64,000 nucleotides of DNA from Enoplolaimus lenunculus (GCA_030248215.1 JASANG010002946.1:36001-100000), one strand, 5' to 3'. Shown: positions 25,601 to 35,436, numbered from the stretch's first letter. Numbers and translations are program-made. The notes: generated by a model from the letters alone, not told the origin.

Positions 25601-28600
25601 ATTTTACTTTCGTCACAATTTTCAGAAAGGAATTTCCGAAATTTCCCAGAAAATCCACGTAAAACCAAACAACTTACTTAACAACATATTGGAGATATTG
25701 ACTAAAATTAACTAACCATCATTTTTTACTACCTAATTTCGCCTCACCTCCGGCTCCGGCAAGTTTCATTGACTTCCGGCTCCGGCTGCGCTATTTCTTA
25801 CCTCCGGTTGCATCCTTTTACTGTGGTTGTTTTGTTTCAGCGTTCAATGCTGGTGAATGTGACGATTCGTGTTTAGTTTGCCGTGGATTGCGTCCTATTG
25901 ACTGCCTTCAATGCGCCGAAGGATACCGTAATATATCAGGGCTGTGCCGGCCGGAATCTGAGTAAGTGAAGCTGCAATAGCGGTAGGTGCTAGGTGGCAT
26001 GGAAGGGTTTGAAAGCTCTTGAAAATGAGAGTAGTAAGAAAGTTTAAACCATGGCGTTTAGAAAAAATGAATATGTTTCTCAATTCCAAAGAGTCTTGAA
26101 ATCACTGAGAAAATTCATGTGTCGGATGTACTATCACTGTTTTGTGTACTGTGTGCTTGGTATGGTAGTGGATTGAAAATATGGTGGCCACAAGTTCGGT
26201 TTTTTATCACGAGAAGACAAATTGTTTTTTAGTATTTTGATGAGCTCCTATTTTTGGCTCTCTTATTTATTTCGGAATTAACTCTAAAATACTTGATTTT
26301 ACTGGATGAGAGTTGTATTTCAAGAATTTTTGATGTTTATTGTTTTTAATTCTTTTTAATTATAATTGTGATAATTTAATTTTGCATGTTTTGCAAGCAT
26401 GTTGTTATTGTTGTTGTTAGCGCTGCGTATGAACTGGGTACAAGTTGTGCAAACACCAAACCGTTCTTTCATGAGCTAAAGTTAAACATTTTTGAATAAA
26501 GTCATTCGTATCGAAGAAAGTTGACTGTATTTGTCCAATGAATCAGTCTATGGCTGTGAAAGTTAAATTACCTTCAGATACTTTCTGCCGTCTTTGTCTC
26601 TACCCTCTCTCAGGTTGCTTGCGTAGCACTGATACACTTCATATTCATAAGTTTAGTTCCAGTATTCAGAAAAATGTCATCGAATTAAATTTGTGCTGAA
26701 TTTTTTCGACCTGTTGTTTTATGGTATGATTTTACAGTTTAACTTTAGTAGGAATCAAAATGCATGCAAGTTATATTTTTATCTCGTAAGTATATTATAT
26801 ATATAATTGCATACAGACGTTGTGTACATATGTAGAGTTGAACGCACTACGACTACAACCACAACAACAACTATGTCAACGTCTTCTAGTACAACTGTTA
26901 CAACTACTAAGTGAGTTTTACAGTGTTGTAGACACGGTGTTCGGAGCAATTGCTCGAAGCAACACAAATCAGTGGCAGAGTGGCGTGTAACACTAAACAA
27001 TACGGCTGCGCTTTTTTTATGTTTATGTTGATATGTATGTGTGCATATATAATGTGCATCATAATCGATGCGTTACAGAAGTGTATACCAGAGGGAAGCA
27101 GTATAGGACAGCGTATTATTTACCGCCAGAAAGTTGGTGGGAAAACGAGGCAACGCTATTTTACAGGCTTAATTAACCGCTTGAATTCTGGCGATCGTAA
27201 ATATTCTCACGCTTTTTTACATGAGGTTATACTGTCCAGAATATTTTTTATTAAGCTTTATCCGTAGCCATGTGCAGGGGTGCGACCGGATATTAATTTA
27301 CCGGATACCGGAACCAAATACGGATATTGAATTTTTTTACTGGAACAGGAACCGGATACCGGATTTTGTAGTTATTGAAATAATTTGCTTTTTTGCTGTA
27401 TTTTCAGCGTGCTCCACGTGTTCGTCTGTTATAAACTTTATAATTGCTGCTCATAAACTGAAGTACATATATAATACAAAAATGCGTTTAATTCTCGCTC
27501 GCTTAAGATAAAAATAGCTAAAACGTATCGAAACTTGAACTTCTTGAATTGCCCACAAATGTAATCGCAGCCAGATATTAAAGACGTCGACTTGTAAAAA
27601 GCGATTTTATGATATTCGGCACCACAACCATAAATATCCGGTATCAGGTAGGTTTATACCAGATACCGGAACCGGGTATGAATATCAGTTTTTGGCGGAT
27701 AATAAACCGGAACCGGATGTCCGATCGCACCCTGGCCGTGGGTGAGCCGAACTGCGGAGATGGGCGGTCTAGGCTTCGGTTTTTACCTGACTACCGAGAC
27801 CGGACAAGAAAAGTCTCGGTCAATAAAAATTAAGTCTTCAAAATCATTTATTTCTAATGCTGCTTTTCGTAGTTTTTGTGTTTTTTATAGTTTTTTGTGT
27901 TATTTGTAACTTTTTGTGTTTTATCAGAATATCTGCTCGTAATTATTGCAAAACTATAAAATTTAATACTTCGAGACTCAAAAAAGCGTGACCGAGACCC
28001 AGACCTGCCAAATACCGAGACTTTCCGAGACAGAGGCTGTCATCCCTGCCGGCCTGACTGATTGAGCCGACCCCGGAAAACTTGGCACTTTTGGCGGTTT
28101 TTAGGTTCAGGCACATGTCATGCTTATGCTATATACTATTAGGGCCCTCAACTCAACTGTACATGGTCCGTTTGTGGGTGTGGGGGGGGCTACTTTTCCA
28201 CGATGGGGATAATCGCCAAAACGGGCGAAAAATTTCGCTTCCTTCCTGGTCGTGGAAAATTTTCGGTACGTACCCGTTGTAGGTTACGCGAAAACCTCAC
28301 ATGTGCCCCCTTCTATTTTTTGTTGCCAGTTTATTTATGTATGGTGTGTAGCACTTAAATCACATGTATGTATATGTATGGGGTTAATTTTTCAGTAGTG
28401 AAACATCAGGGGTCAGCTTTTGTACAAAATGGAGAATTATATTTTTTGTCGTATTTACTTTACTATACATTTCTGTATAGAATACGTATGTTTTAAAATT
28501 CGTTTCTGTGCAAAATAATAGAATTTTTATTTATGTTTTTCTTTTTTTGCTTTTATATATTTTTATTTATTTTTGTCTTAAATATGTTGTTGTTGTTGTT

Positions 28601-30104
28601 GTTGAATAATAATTTTGAAATATTGATTTATTTAGAATAAAGAGATTTTTTTCAATTTTCACTTTATTGACTTTAAAAGGGTGATAGTGGTGTTGCAAGT
28701 AAGATATTATTTTGCGTATGTTATGTATGTGTCGTGTAGTGTTTTTGGTTGAGTTACATCAATGTCGGTGGAGTGACTGTGATAGTAGGATCAGATCGAC
28801 AGTACAGAGCTGGTTTGCCAGTTAACGAATGAATATTGGGTTATATTTTAAAATTTAAAAATCAGGTTAAAGTATATATCAGGATCACTAAAATACTGAA
28901 AAAAGTAACAACTGTTCAGGGTATATACATTCATGCCGACTGCAACTGTTTTAATGCAAACTGCAAGCTGAAAATTTGACTACGGTTACAACTGTAATGG
29001 CTGTATGTGCTATATTCGACGCGCGGCTGCACGATGAACGTTTTACCGCGCGCCGCTAGACCCGCCGGGCGCCCAGCGTGCGGCACTGTAAAACTTAAAC
29101 ATTATTCACACGTGCAAGTTTTTGCTGCGAGAACTTGCAACTACAACTTGCACGTGCAAGTTTTGTCTAAAATCCCGTTCGAAAAACTTGCAGCTGCAAA
29201 TAATTCATTAAAAATCATAGCTAGGAATTTGGTTCACATGTGCGAATAACCTTGCAAGTTCACTGAATTTATTGCAACCGCTTTTTTTCATTGGCTTATG
29301 AATAAATGCAAGTTCTGGTTGCAATTTGCAGCTGCAAATTCTTATAGGAAAAACTTATTACCACATGCTGCAGCGCTCGACAGCGTCCGGCTTAGGAAAG
29401 TATCACGCAACCCTTAATTTTGATTGCACGTGTTCACTCGCTAATTTTGATGTCGTATAACATGAGTTGTGTATGAACAGTAAGTCTAAACCCGTGCACG
29501 TGAAATGAGGTTAAAAATGCGCTAGCCGTTCATGATTGAATCAAACTAGATTACGTTGTAAAATTTTGTTATTCTGCATATACGTAATATATATTGATTG
29601 ATTAACTATTTGGATTCTAGTATATAATAGTTCTGTTCTGCGTTACTTATATATTTTCATACTGTCACAGCTTATGTCAATTCACCCGTGTATGTTTACT
29701 GTGTCGCTTTTGTGAAACACTATGTGCAGATTGTATCATGCACTCGTGGTATAATAATTAATGTGGTTTCAGTAGCTTGTTTGACACTGTTATACAATGA
29801 GCGTTTGAGTGAGTCCAGTTGCCAACTGGGACGGACTAATATAGGTTCATTCATGATCTATACACTCGTACCGTGTCGAGGCTATTTCCCACCCCCCAGT
29901 TCGATTAAGGGGCGGGTACTCGGGTGCCCGAGCAAATCCGATATGCTATGCGATCGTAAAAAATATACGCCTTTAGGTTTAACACTGTTCAGGTTAAACC
30001 TCGCGTCATTTAGGTTTATCTGGTTACGCGTATGTGTATGTTTCCCTGCTTTTAAATTTAATGTTGCGCGTCGGCATGATAATGTACAAAGGATCATTAG
30101 TTGT

Positions 30105-30135
<31 letters not shown>

Positions 30136-32026
30136 CTTGTATTTCAGAGCAAAACCACCATTGTCCAGCTATTCGTCCGGTTCGTTCACTTACCTCATCG
30201 TTGGCGTCTGTCTCGCTGCAGTGTTTGTTGTTGGTGTACTATTTGCCTGCCTTATGTATAAAGACAGAAATTATATGCGTAATGCGAAAAAATACGCGTA
30301 AGTTTGTGTTTTCTTTTTTCGTTTCTTTATTTTGTAGTGGAGGATTCAGTGGCAGGGGTCACCCGGAACCTGTAAACAGCCCCCCCTTCAATTGTCGCAT
30401 TTAAGCAATCGTTACAATCCGGTTCAACGCAATAATTGTGGATGTGTGTTCCATTCAGTTGGTCTGGTTCCCATCGGTACCGACATTTGCTTGCTTTTAT
30501 ATTTCGGTTTGCGGTGTGGTGTTGACGATGCTGTATCATAACCGGTTGAACAGGATTAGGGGTATTAATTATGCCATTGAGCGCAACGCAACTCTGAGCG
30601 AAGCTTATAGTTTCGCGTTGCAAATTAGCAGGATAATCGCTTACTAGTCAACATAGTTGCACAAAATCAGCAACTCGCACAATGTACTGGACGGACGGCG
30701 GGTTATTTCAAATCGCCAAAATGAATGTCATTAAACAAGTCTAATTGACCACAGAACGTCAAATGTTGGGATATGCTATGTAAAGTACTTCCATTGTGCA
30801 CAAATTGTAGTTTAGAACAATATGTAGAAATATACGTAGTAGTTAATTAAAATACCGTACTGTCAAACTTGTTGACTGCAGCGCTGGAACGCTACCCAAA
30901 ATACGTGTGTGGGGCGTTCCAGCTGTAATATATAGATTAGCATGCGAGGTATATACATTATTGCATTTGAGCGTATGGTCAGTAAGTATATACACCACTG
31001 CGACTGGTTTATACATGGTAAAAGAACGGGATTTACGGCATTCAGATGGTGCGATTCTATATCACTTGCTAATGCTTTTATATAGGCGGTTCGCTAGTTT
31101 TAACCAGCCAATTCACTAATATCTGTCGTATCAGGACAGGAATATATGGATTTTTTAAATTTAAAATTAAATCGGTTTCTTTTTTGCTCAAACCCATTTC
31201 TGTTATCGGTCACATTTCCGTCTACTGACCCGGTTCGTTCAAATATCTGACAACTGCCGCTTGTTCAACAAAATGGTTACAGTCAACCCCTATTATTACG
31301 TGCCATTGCTGTATCAATAGACCTATCCATCCGTGTAAAATTGACTAAAACAAACGTTTTCAATTAGGATGCTTGGATGGAGGTTAGGTTTTTGATTGAA
31401 GCCCTATCGCTTAGTATACCGCATCGCAGTGACGGATCGATAAATGTTTAAACGCGGGATTGCGCAAGATATATATAATTGTTGTAAAAACTCGTGTGAG
31501 CGAGAATCCGAGTGCTATTTTAGTGCTAAACCGTATACACAAATTTGGTAAACAAAACCCGTGGGTTTGATCTCTGTGGATGGGCGTCAGCCGGGGTAGC
31601 GCCGTCTCCGATCAGGGTCAGTCAGGGTCGTGTTCCCGCTGTGCTTCCATCTGTATTAACGCTATTAGCTTTATTAGTGCTTGTGTTCATTTTAGTTACT
31701 CACAAATTGGTTCCAATGCTAATGGTGGTAGCGGTAGTGGTGGTGGTGGTGGTGATAAACGGCGAAAGTCGCGCAAGCGTCAACTATTGAGAACTCCGAT
31801 CGCTGAAAATGGTGAAATTTGTATCAGTTCAAGCTCAAGTTGCTCCGGTGATGACGGCAATGATAATGACGATTCGGATTATTATGATGAAAATGACGTT
31901 ATCGATGTAAAGCGTAGCAGCAGTGGAAGACGAAGTAGGGTTAGAAATGGACGCGAGGGTGGCGGCCGCGATGGTGACTCGAAAGAAGACGTTTTGTTTG
32001 AAACGAGATTCGCGATGGGGAGATAG
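10373..32026 (+). CDS. furin: Furin-like proprotein convertase, 20 exons, membrane-anchored
   Basis: A subtilisin-like protease that cuts proproteins after basic sites in the secretory pathway. Exons: 10373-10633, 12342-12437, 12797-12940, 13330-13464, 13659-13729, 14359-14447, 14777-14949, 15273-15485, 16124-16224, 17016-17122, 17636-17756, 17924-18091, 18474-18619, 19127-19869, 23388-23509, 23977-24287, 25841-25961, 26836-26910, 30148-30297, 31696-32026. All are GT/AG and phase-consistent: 1225 aa. Order: hydrophobic leader 1-30; prodomain with primary site RVKR (131-134) and inner site RHKR (105-108); catalytic Asp198, His237, oxyanion Asn338, Ser411, with the same His-Asn and Asn-Ser spacing as human furin (H194, N295, S368); P domain with RGD 546-548; a long linker ending near 856; Cys-rich repeats 857-1040; Thr-rich stalk; helix 1080-1103; basic then acidic tail. 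The start is the first ATG upstream of the leader; a second lies two codons on. The last-exon acceptor is the least certain point. It could equally be named PCSK5-like. Confidence 0.93.
10735..11260 (-). repeat. Dispersed TTGAGCGAAGC-end element (copy 2)
   Basis: Inverted relative to 5292-5949. It has GGCGAAGCG at one end and GCTTCGCTCAA at the other, and internal tandem units with AAACCGATA...TAGCTAATAG. It sits in furin intron 1. Confidence 0.65.
12342..12437 (+). CDS. furin: Furin exon 2: prodomain with internal cleavage site
   Basis: 32 codons in phase 0. [20 protein letters not shown] aligns with the furin prodomain segment DYYHFWHRGVTKRS. RHKR is the likely secondary, pH-triggered autocleavage site; the surrounding histidines resemble the known pH sensor of furin (His69 in human). 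Confidence 0.9.
12450..12649 (+). mobile_element. hAT-like MITE 12 bases inside furin intron 2
   Basis: 200 bp with CAGGGTAAACC and GGAACCCTG ends. The exact 8-bp duplication GTATTCAT lies at 12442-12449 and 12650-12657. It follows the exon 2 donor GTAG directly, so the target duplication covers intron bases 5-12. Confidence 0.92.
12797..12940 (+). CDS. furin: Furin exon 3: primary prodomain cleavage site
   Basis: 48 codons with SKKRVKRDF, the autoactivation site RVKR/D after residue 134, a Pro-rich linker, and QNQWYL, which starts the mature catalytic domain (QQWYL in human). Confidence 0.95.
13330..13464 (+). CDS. furin: Furin exon 4: catalytic Asp
   Basis: 45 codons. [20 protein letters not shown] contains the catalytic Asp198 in the DDGI motif of S8 proteases. 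Confidence 0.97.
14036..14262. mobile_element. MITE with ATTCTCAAATGTGTGTAGC inverted ends (copy 1)
   Basis: Starts TATTCTCAAATATGTACAAC and ends ACACATTTGAGAATAC. Relatives are at about 52088-52312 and 60984-61189, with a fragment near 63395-63450. It lies in furin intron 5. Confidence 0.7.
14359..14447 (+). CDS. furin: Furin exon 6: catalytic His
   Basis: [20 protein letters not shown] with His237, then [10 protein letters not shown]. The exon begins and ends with split codons that match its neighbours. Confidence 0.97.
15273..15485 (+). CDS. furin: Furin exon 8: oxyanion-hole Asn
   Basis: 71 codons. [20 protein letters not shown] places Asn338 in the oxyanion hole, followed by [17 protein letters not shown] and WYSEECPSS. 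Confidence 0.97.
15630..15899 (+). repeat. Decayed partial copy of the CCGGTTCCGG hAT-like MITE
   Basis: Matches the 3' two thirds of the 3779 element, ending CCGGTTCCGGTAAATTGTAA then GGTTGCATCG. No clear left end or target duplication. Confidence 0.6.
16124..16224 (+). CDS. furin: Furin exon 9: catalytic Ser
   Basis: [20 protein letters not shown] with nucleophile Ser411, an exact match to the convertase signature. It ends AA before GTAAGT and is completed by T in exon 10 (Asn428). Confidence 0.97.
16350..16720 (+). repeat. Dispersed repeat rich in GCCGATACCGAT (copy 1)
   Basis: Shares words such as TTGGCATGC, GTATCGGCA, AAACTGCCGATT and GCCGATACCGATTAATCG with the element at 32915-33543. 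Limits are approximate. It lies in furin intron 9. Confidence 0.5.
17159..17395 (+). repeat. Partial GGTTCAACCGGAAT-type MITE
   Basis: Left end CAGGGTTCAACTGGAATTC with CAGGAACCGGAATTTTTACGG inside (only its outer parts read clearly). The right end is missing. It lies in furin intron 10, just 3' of the exon 10 donor region. Confidence 0.55.
17924..18091 (+). CDS. furin: Furin exon 12: P-domain core with RGD
   Basis: [19 protein letters not shown] holds the RGD triplet (546-548) conserved in the P domain, which stabilises the catalytic domain. Confidence 0.95.
18135..18272. repeat. GC-rich island with GTGGCG/CGCCAC ends
   Basis: A stretch of about 130 bp with high CpG in AT-rich intron 12. 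It starts AGTGGCGCTCC and ends AACGCCACCCT. Similar CpG-rich stretches lie at 17405-17525, 29010-29085 and 35236-35335. Probably a small MITE family; no target duplication seen. Confidence 0.4.
19127..19869 (+). CDS. furin: Furin exon 14: end of P domain and long unstructured linker
   Basis: Starts [14 protein letters not shown], the last strand of the P domain, then about 230 residues of polar, low-complexity sequence with an Asn run and [14 protein letters not shown]. Human furin has only a short linker here. The acceptor is TTTAAG rather than CAG. The donor GCG/GTATGAG reads through as Val-stop if the intron is kept. That the phase-0 donor joins exactly to the Cys-rich exon at 23388 supports splicing here. 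Confidence 0.85.
20955..21395. repeat. Degenerate CCGGATA-type hAT-like repeat
   Basis: Contains GGGATATCGAAAAATACCGG, GACCGGATACCG and TCCGGTAGGTTTATACAGA, sharing words with the 27275-27734 element. Ends are unclear. It lies in furin intron 14. Confidence 0.5.
22072..22324. mobile_element. hAT-like MITE with CAGTGGCGGATC ends
   Basis: 253 bp with CAGTGGCGGATCCAGC and GATCCGCCATTG. The exact 8-bp duplication CCCGTGTC lies at 22064-22071 and 22325-22332. G- and C-runs lie just inside the ends. It is in furin intron 14. Confidence 0.9.
22727..23045. mobile_element. MITE with TTTCTGAAATCTTA end and GTCGCCGACTTAAGTAAATA motif
   Basis: An inverted relative lies at about 57880-58172. The left part holds the palindromic GTCGCCGACTTAAGTAAATAC region; the right part repeats AAGTATTTACTTAACC. 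No coding sequence. Confidence 0.6.
23194..23263 (+). mobile_element. Minimal 70-bp deletion derivative of the CAGGGTGCAACCGG MITE
   Basis: Only the two ends of the 3779-type element remain (CAGGGTGCAACCGGAATT...GGTTGCACCCTG). Yet it carries an exact 8-bp duplication ATGCCTAG (23186-23193 and 23264-23271). It lies 124 bases before furin exon 15. Confidence 0.93.
23388..24287 (+). CDS. furin: Furin exons 15-16: Cys-rich furin-like repeats
   Basis: Exon 15 (23388-23509) encodes [12 protein letters not shown]...HCLDC. Exon 16 (23977-24287) encodes [32 protein letters not shown], an Ala/Ser-rich insertion, and [13 protein letters not shown]. These are furin-like (FU) repeats as in furin and PC5. 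The exon 16 donor is CCGA/GTGAGT, chosen because it restores the frame of exon 17. Reading through instead would add about 20 codons and stop. Confidence 0.88.
23745..23920 (+). repeat. Dispersed repeat with TTTTGCGCAATGCGC (copy 1)
   Basis: TTTTGCGCAATGCGCA, GTTAGCGAAAGCACAAA, AAAGTAATGC, TTGCCCAAAATACGTATGTG and a GGGCGTTCC end recur in the same order at 59545-59735. The last part recurs at 30885-30945. Confidence 0.6.
25469..25817 (+). mobile_element. CCGGAG-type hAT-like MITE next to a splice acceptor
   Basis: Left end CAGGGTACAACCGGAGG. Flanks TTAGTGTG (25461-25468) and TTACTGTG (25818-25825) are a near-exact 8-bp duplication. It leaves only 23 bases between its end and furin exon 17. 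Confidence 0.85.
25841..25961 (+). CDS. furin: Furin exon 17: last Cys-rich repeat
   Basis: [20 protein letters not shown] then [19 protein letters not shown]. Phase 1 in, phase 2 out. The acceptor TTTGTTTCAG lies just past the MITE. Confidence 0.9.
26836..26910 (+). CDS. furin: Furin exon 18: Thr-rich stalk
   Basis: 25 codons of almost only Thr and Ser ([18 protein letters not shown]). Such stretches are usually O-glycosylated stalks between ectodomain and membrane. The phases match exons 17 and 19. Confidence 0.82.
27275..27734. mobile_element. CCGGATA-type hAT-like MITE
   Basis: Ends CAGGGGTGCGACCGGATA and CGATCGCACCCTG, with many CCGGATA and ATACCGGAACC words near both ends. Flanks GCCATGTG and GCCGTGGG match at six of eight bases. 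It lies in furin intron 18. Confidence 0.75.
29098..29360. mobile_element. Foldback MITE built on CTTGCAGCTGCAAG-like motifs (copy 2)
   Basis: TTCACACGTGCAAGTTTTTG at the left, with repeated AACTTGCA and GCAGCTGCAAAT motifs in both orientations. It matches 8420-8684. Confidence 0.6.
30102..30137 (+). repeat. (TTTA)n microsatellite in the polypyrimidine region of furin exon 19
   Basis: About eight TTTA units end ten bases before the acceptor TATTTCAG/AGC of the transmembrane exon. Confidence 0.9.
30148..30297 (+). CDS. furin: Furin exon 19: transmembrane helix
   Basis: [16 protein letters not shown] continues with [16 protein letters not shown] then [14 protein letters not shown] single helix at about 1080-1103 is followed by a basic stop-transfer. 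NYMRN and KKYA could be tyrosine-based sorting signals. Confidence 0.9.
31696..32026 (+). CDS. furin: Furin exon 20: cytoplasmic tail and stop
   Basis: Best acceptor is CATTTTAG before TTACTC; two other in-frame AG sites lie within 40 bases upstream. It encodes a Gly/Ser run, [10 protein letters not shown], an [11 protein letters not shown] acidic-serine cluster and [10 protein letters not shown], then a basic region and [10 protein letters not shown]. An acidic cluster with serines is how furin is retrieved to the TGN in vertebrates (SDSEEDE). Exon identity rests on phase and tail character, not on direct homology. Confidence 0.65.
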
Positions 32027-32514
32027 CCTGTCTCCAGCTTCCGGGGTGATAACTTGTCGCGCCTGACGCTTGGCGTGGAATGAATGAGTGTCATTTGCTA
32101 CATGTTGTAATGTTTGGGAGGTGGGTTAGGCGTAGTGTTTGCTGATTACGGACGTTGGAATGTGAGGGTGGGCGGCAGTTTTTGAGTTCATGGTGCGACC
32201 GGACATTAATTCGCTGGATATTAAAGCCGGGTAGTGAATGGTTTCTGAAACCGGATGTTAATAAGTAGGATTAAGCATCTAAATATGAACAGCAAACCGG
32301 TAAAATACAACTTTGTTCAACACTCTGCATCATATCAAAACGGTTTAGGTTAGAACTAAGGGTACTTGTGTTGGATGTATAATCTGTGGAAGTGGTAGTT
32401 GGGTACTTGTTAATGATATGACCGGATATGTATCCATTTCCGGTTATATATCCGGCGGGATATCGATGTCCGGTTACGTTGTTTTAACAGACCCAAGTTT
32501 GCATGTATTAGTTT

Positions 32515-32898
32515 CAGGGTGCAACCGGAATTCCGGTTCCGGTTCCGGCATTTTTTCACCTTCCGGTTCCGGTAAATTTTTACCGGATTTAAAAATTCCG
32601 GTATTATAATTTGGCCGTTTTCTTAACTTTGCTAATTTTTAAGAATCTCTTTTGAAAGCCACTTGTACTCCGAATATAAGCCATTGATGGTGGATTTCAC
32701 TTCAGTCGATGATGAAAATCTAAAATACAACAAATAAAATAAAACCTATGTTCGACTAAGGTTATTTCACAAATAATAGAGCAAAAAATAAGATTAAAAT
32801 GAAATTTTTGGTGAAATGCATTTTTCATTTTCCAGTTCCGGTAAAATTTTCAAATTCCGGTTCCGGTTCCGGTAAATTGTAATTCCGGTTGCACCCTG
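32515..32898 (+). mobile_element. hAT-like MITE, CAGGGTGCAACCGGAATT family, full copy
   Basis: 384 bp with an exact 8-bp duplication ATTAGTTT on both sides. Nearly identical to 3779-4155. It lies downstream of the furin stop. Confidence 0.92.
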
Positions 32899-32914
32899 AT
32901 TAGTTTGGTCTAAC

Positions 32915-33543
32915 GATGTGCCGATTACTCTGTTATCAGTATCGGTAATATCTGCACTTTTTTTGAGTATCGGCATCGGCAATCCAAAAAACTGCCGATT
33001 TTTTGCCGATTATTTTTGCACGTAACAGTGAGTTGGCATGCTATCAGTTTCATTTATTGGCATGTATCGGTGAGATCAAAGAAATTGATATCTCTCTTGA
33101 CGTCTGTGTTTGAAAAATTAATTGAAACGAACCGTTCTTATAAAATTATCGATTTCGTTGGTTAGGATTCAAGTCTTCGCATTTATAACGATGTAATAAG
33201 TGTCGTAACAGTCCTTTAAGCATTGTGTATTAAAAAATTGTGGCCCACGTATAGAACTGGGCCGGATAGTTTTCCGGAGGGGCTGTAACAGAGTCAGTTT
33301 AAGCTTTAGACTAAATTTTTTGCTTAGGCTTACGCTTGGGAATAGGCTGATTCTTACGCTTACGTTTAGGCTTAGACTTAGGCTTAGGCTTAGAAATAGG
33401 CTCGTCGATACGTTTAGGCTTAAGGATTATGCTTAGTCGAAGGCTTTAGGAATATGTTTATACTACTGTTCCGGCCCTGTTCTATACATGGTCCAAAATT
33501 GTAATCAGCATCGGCAACAAAAAAATTTCGTATCGGCACATCA
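32915..33543 (+). mobile_element. Element with GATGTGCCGAT inverted ends, host of a nested MITE
   Basis: GATGTGCCGATTAC at the left and TATCGGCACATC at the right, with GCATCGGCAA and ACTGCCGATTTTTTGCCG inside. The MITE at 33242-33494 is inserted in it. Confidence 0.6.
33242..33494 (+). mobile_element. GGCC-end MITE (GTATAGAACAGGGCCGGA type) with TTAGGC array
   Basis: Inverted ends GGCCCACGTATAGAACTGGG / its complement. The exact 8-bp duplication AAAATTGT lies on both sides. The interior is a run of CTTAGG/CTTACG hexamers. Confidence 0.9.
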
Positions 33544-34495
33544 CTTTTGGGGGTATTTGGGAAAAGTTCACTAGTGTCATTCAAACAAATCAATCTCAGT
33601 TCCAGCTTATCACCAGTGTGTCATCGTTTAATGCAATAGTGAATGTTATGTTGATGTTTAGTCGCAATTAAATGCAGTTTTTCATTTAAATTAACGTATC
33701 TGTTGTGATAAATACATGACGTTGCGTTTTAGTATCTATGTGTGTATGTATATATTAGCCGCCTGCAAGCTTGGTAAGCTATCCCGTACTGGCATATAAG
33801 TGTAATGATTGTCCCTGATCAGGTATCGGCGGTCTCGGGAAGTTTGGGCATTTTGGCTCGTCTCTGGATTTAAATGAAACCGTCCATTCGGGCCACTTAC
33901 TCAATTTATAAATACGGCATGGTTTCGCCCATTGAAATTTTGCTGATGGCGGTTTTAGTATCCTGTGTAATGTATTTTGGAGCCGCTGATCACTAGTGTT
34001 TTGCACAAAAGACCCCTGTAATACAATGCTGTTCCTATCGCTCGCGTATGCCAAGGTTCAGCCAGCCACGATTTTTTGGGTCCGATGTTATCTGATTAAA
34101 ACGATGGTATTTCAGCTGTTTGTTAATCTGTAGTCTCAAGGAAACGTTTCAAATATTGACATTTGAACGATGGTTTAAGTTAAATGAAAAATTTTCAATT
34201 GGATCGCTGTTTACGTACTTTATTCCAAATAACGACTACTTTTAGCAATTTTTTGATGGACATAAATTAGGTATAATGTATCGATATATTGTATTTGATA
34301 CTGGAAATTATGTTTTTTTGCATAACTCCATGCCATAATAATACTAATATATGTATAATATAAATCTGCATTATAATCTTATTTATATTATGCCTTCCAC
34401 ATATTTATCTGTTTCCGTTATTAATTAGTATTGTTTTGTAATTACAATCGTACCGTGAGCATAACTAAAATTAATGGTTTCAATATTGTTAGCTC

Positions 34496-34650
34496 AGCTC
34501 ATGCGTAGAACAGGGCGTAAGCTTACGGTTTAAACTAACTTTTTTACGTAAGTTTAGGCTTAGGATTACGTATAGGCTCATCTTTACGCATAGATTTAGG
34601 CTTAGGAATATGCTTATACTACAGTATCTGCTCTGTTCTATGCATGGGCC
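34496..34650 (+). mobile_element. GGCC-end MITE (GTATAGAACAGGG type)
   Basis: 155 bp. Ends AGCTCATGCGTAGAACAGGG and CTGTTCTATGCATGGGCC. The exact 8-bp duplication GTTAGCTC lies on both sides. Internal TTTAGGCTTAGGA array. Confidence 0.92.
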
Positions 34651-35436
34651 GTTAGCTCTTACACGTTGACAACAAATGAACGATAGAGTTACAAGTTTCA
34701 CGGTATGTTTGTACTTAAAATAACGTTTTTTCCGTTCAGATTTTTACATCAGCAGAGGTCACAATTAGTTGGTTTTAAAACCTTTTACTAACAGGAAACA
34801 GGTGATACACATAATTGAGAATCCGGCTTCTTAAACCGTATTTTTTAAAAAAAAGTGACCGGAATTACGGTATTGTAAATTTGTAAACAAATATATTTTG
34901 TAATTAATTTGGTTAGAACTAAAGCTATAAATGAACATATTAAGTTATACTTAGTTAGTTTTTAATTATAGGATAAAACTTTAGATATTGTGTTAGAAAT
35001 GCTATTAATGCTATGAGTGAGAGTTTTAAAACGTTGTTCAATGGTGTTCTAAATAGTTAACAGTATTACCTAACAATCTGAACGCGGTTTGTCTGTGTTA
35101 CCGCATTTGGATACATAATTTCAGATTCAAGTAGCCGCATCACGTTGTCAGTTATATGTTGTTATGAGCGATATTGACGCTTTCGAGGTATATGCTGGTG
35201 TATCCAACTAACTTGAACGTTTGCTGTACTTGTAGGGTTGTGCTATAGTCGCCGTGCACCGCTGAACGCCGCCATCGGCTGCTGGCGCGCGGTGCGGTGA
35301 AAATTTTGCCGGGCGCCAGTGCGCGGCTTAGTACTGTTGGTTTTTACGCGGATGCATGCTTAGAAGCAATTTTAATTTGGTTGCTCGTGTTGCGCCCATA
35401 TTGAAGTGTTGTTATATGGCGATAAATGCTTATAAA

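Noticed and set aside
29688-30404. Longest plus-strand ORF in this part (238 codons).
   Set aside because: It runs across the TTTA microsatellite and the furin transmembrane exon in another frame and has no domain; it is a chance ORF.
33300-33480. Runs of TTAGGC resembling nematode telomere repeats.
   Set aside because: They are short, imperfect, occur in both orientations and always lie inside MITEs with inverted ends and 8-bp duplications.
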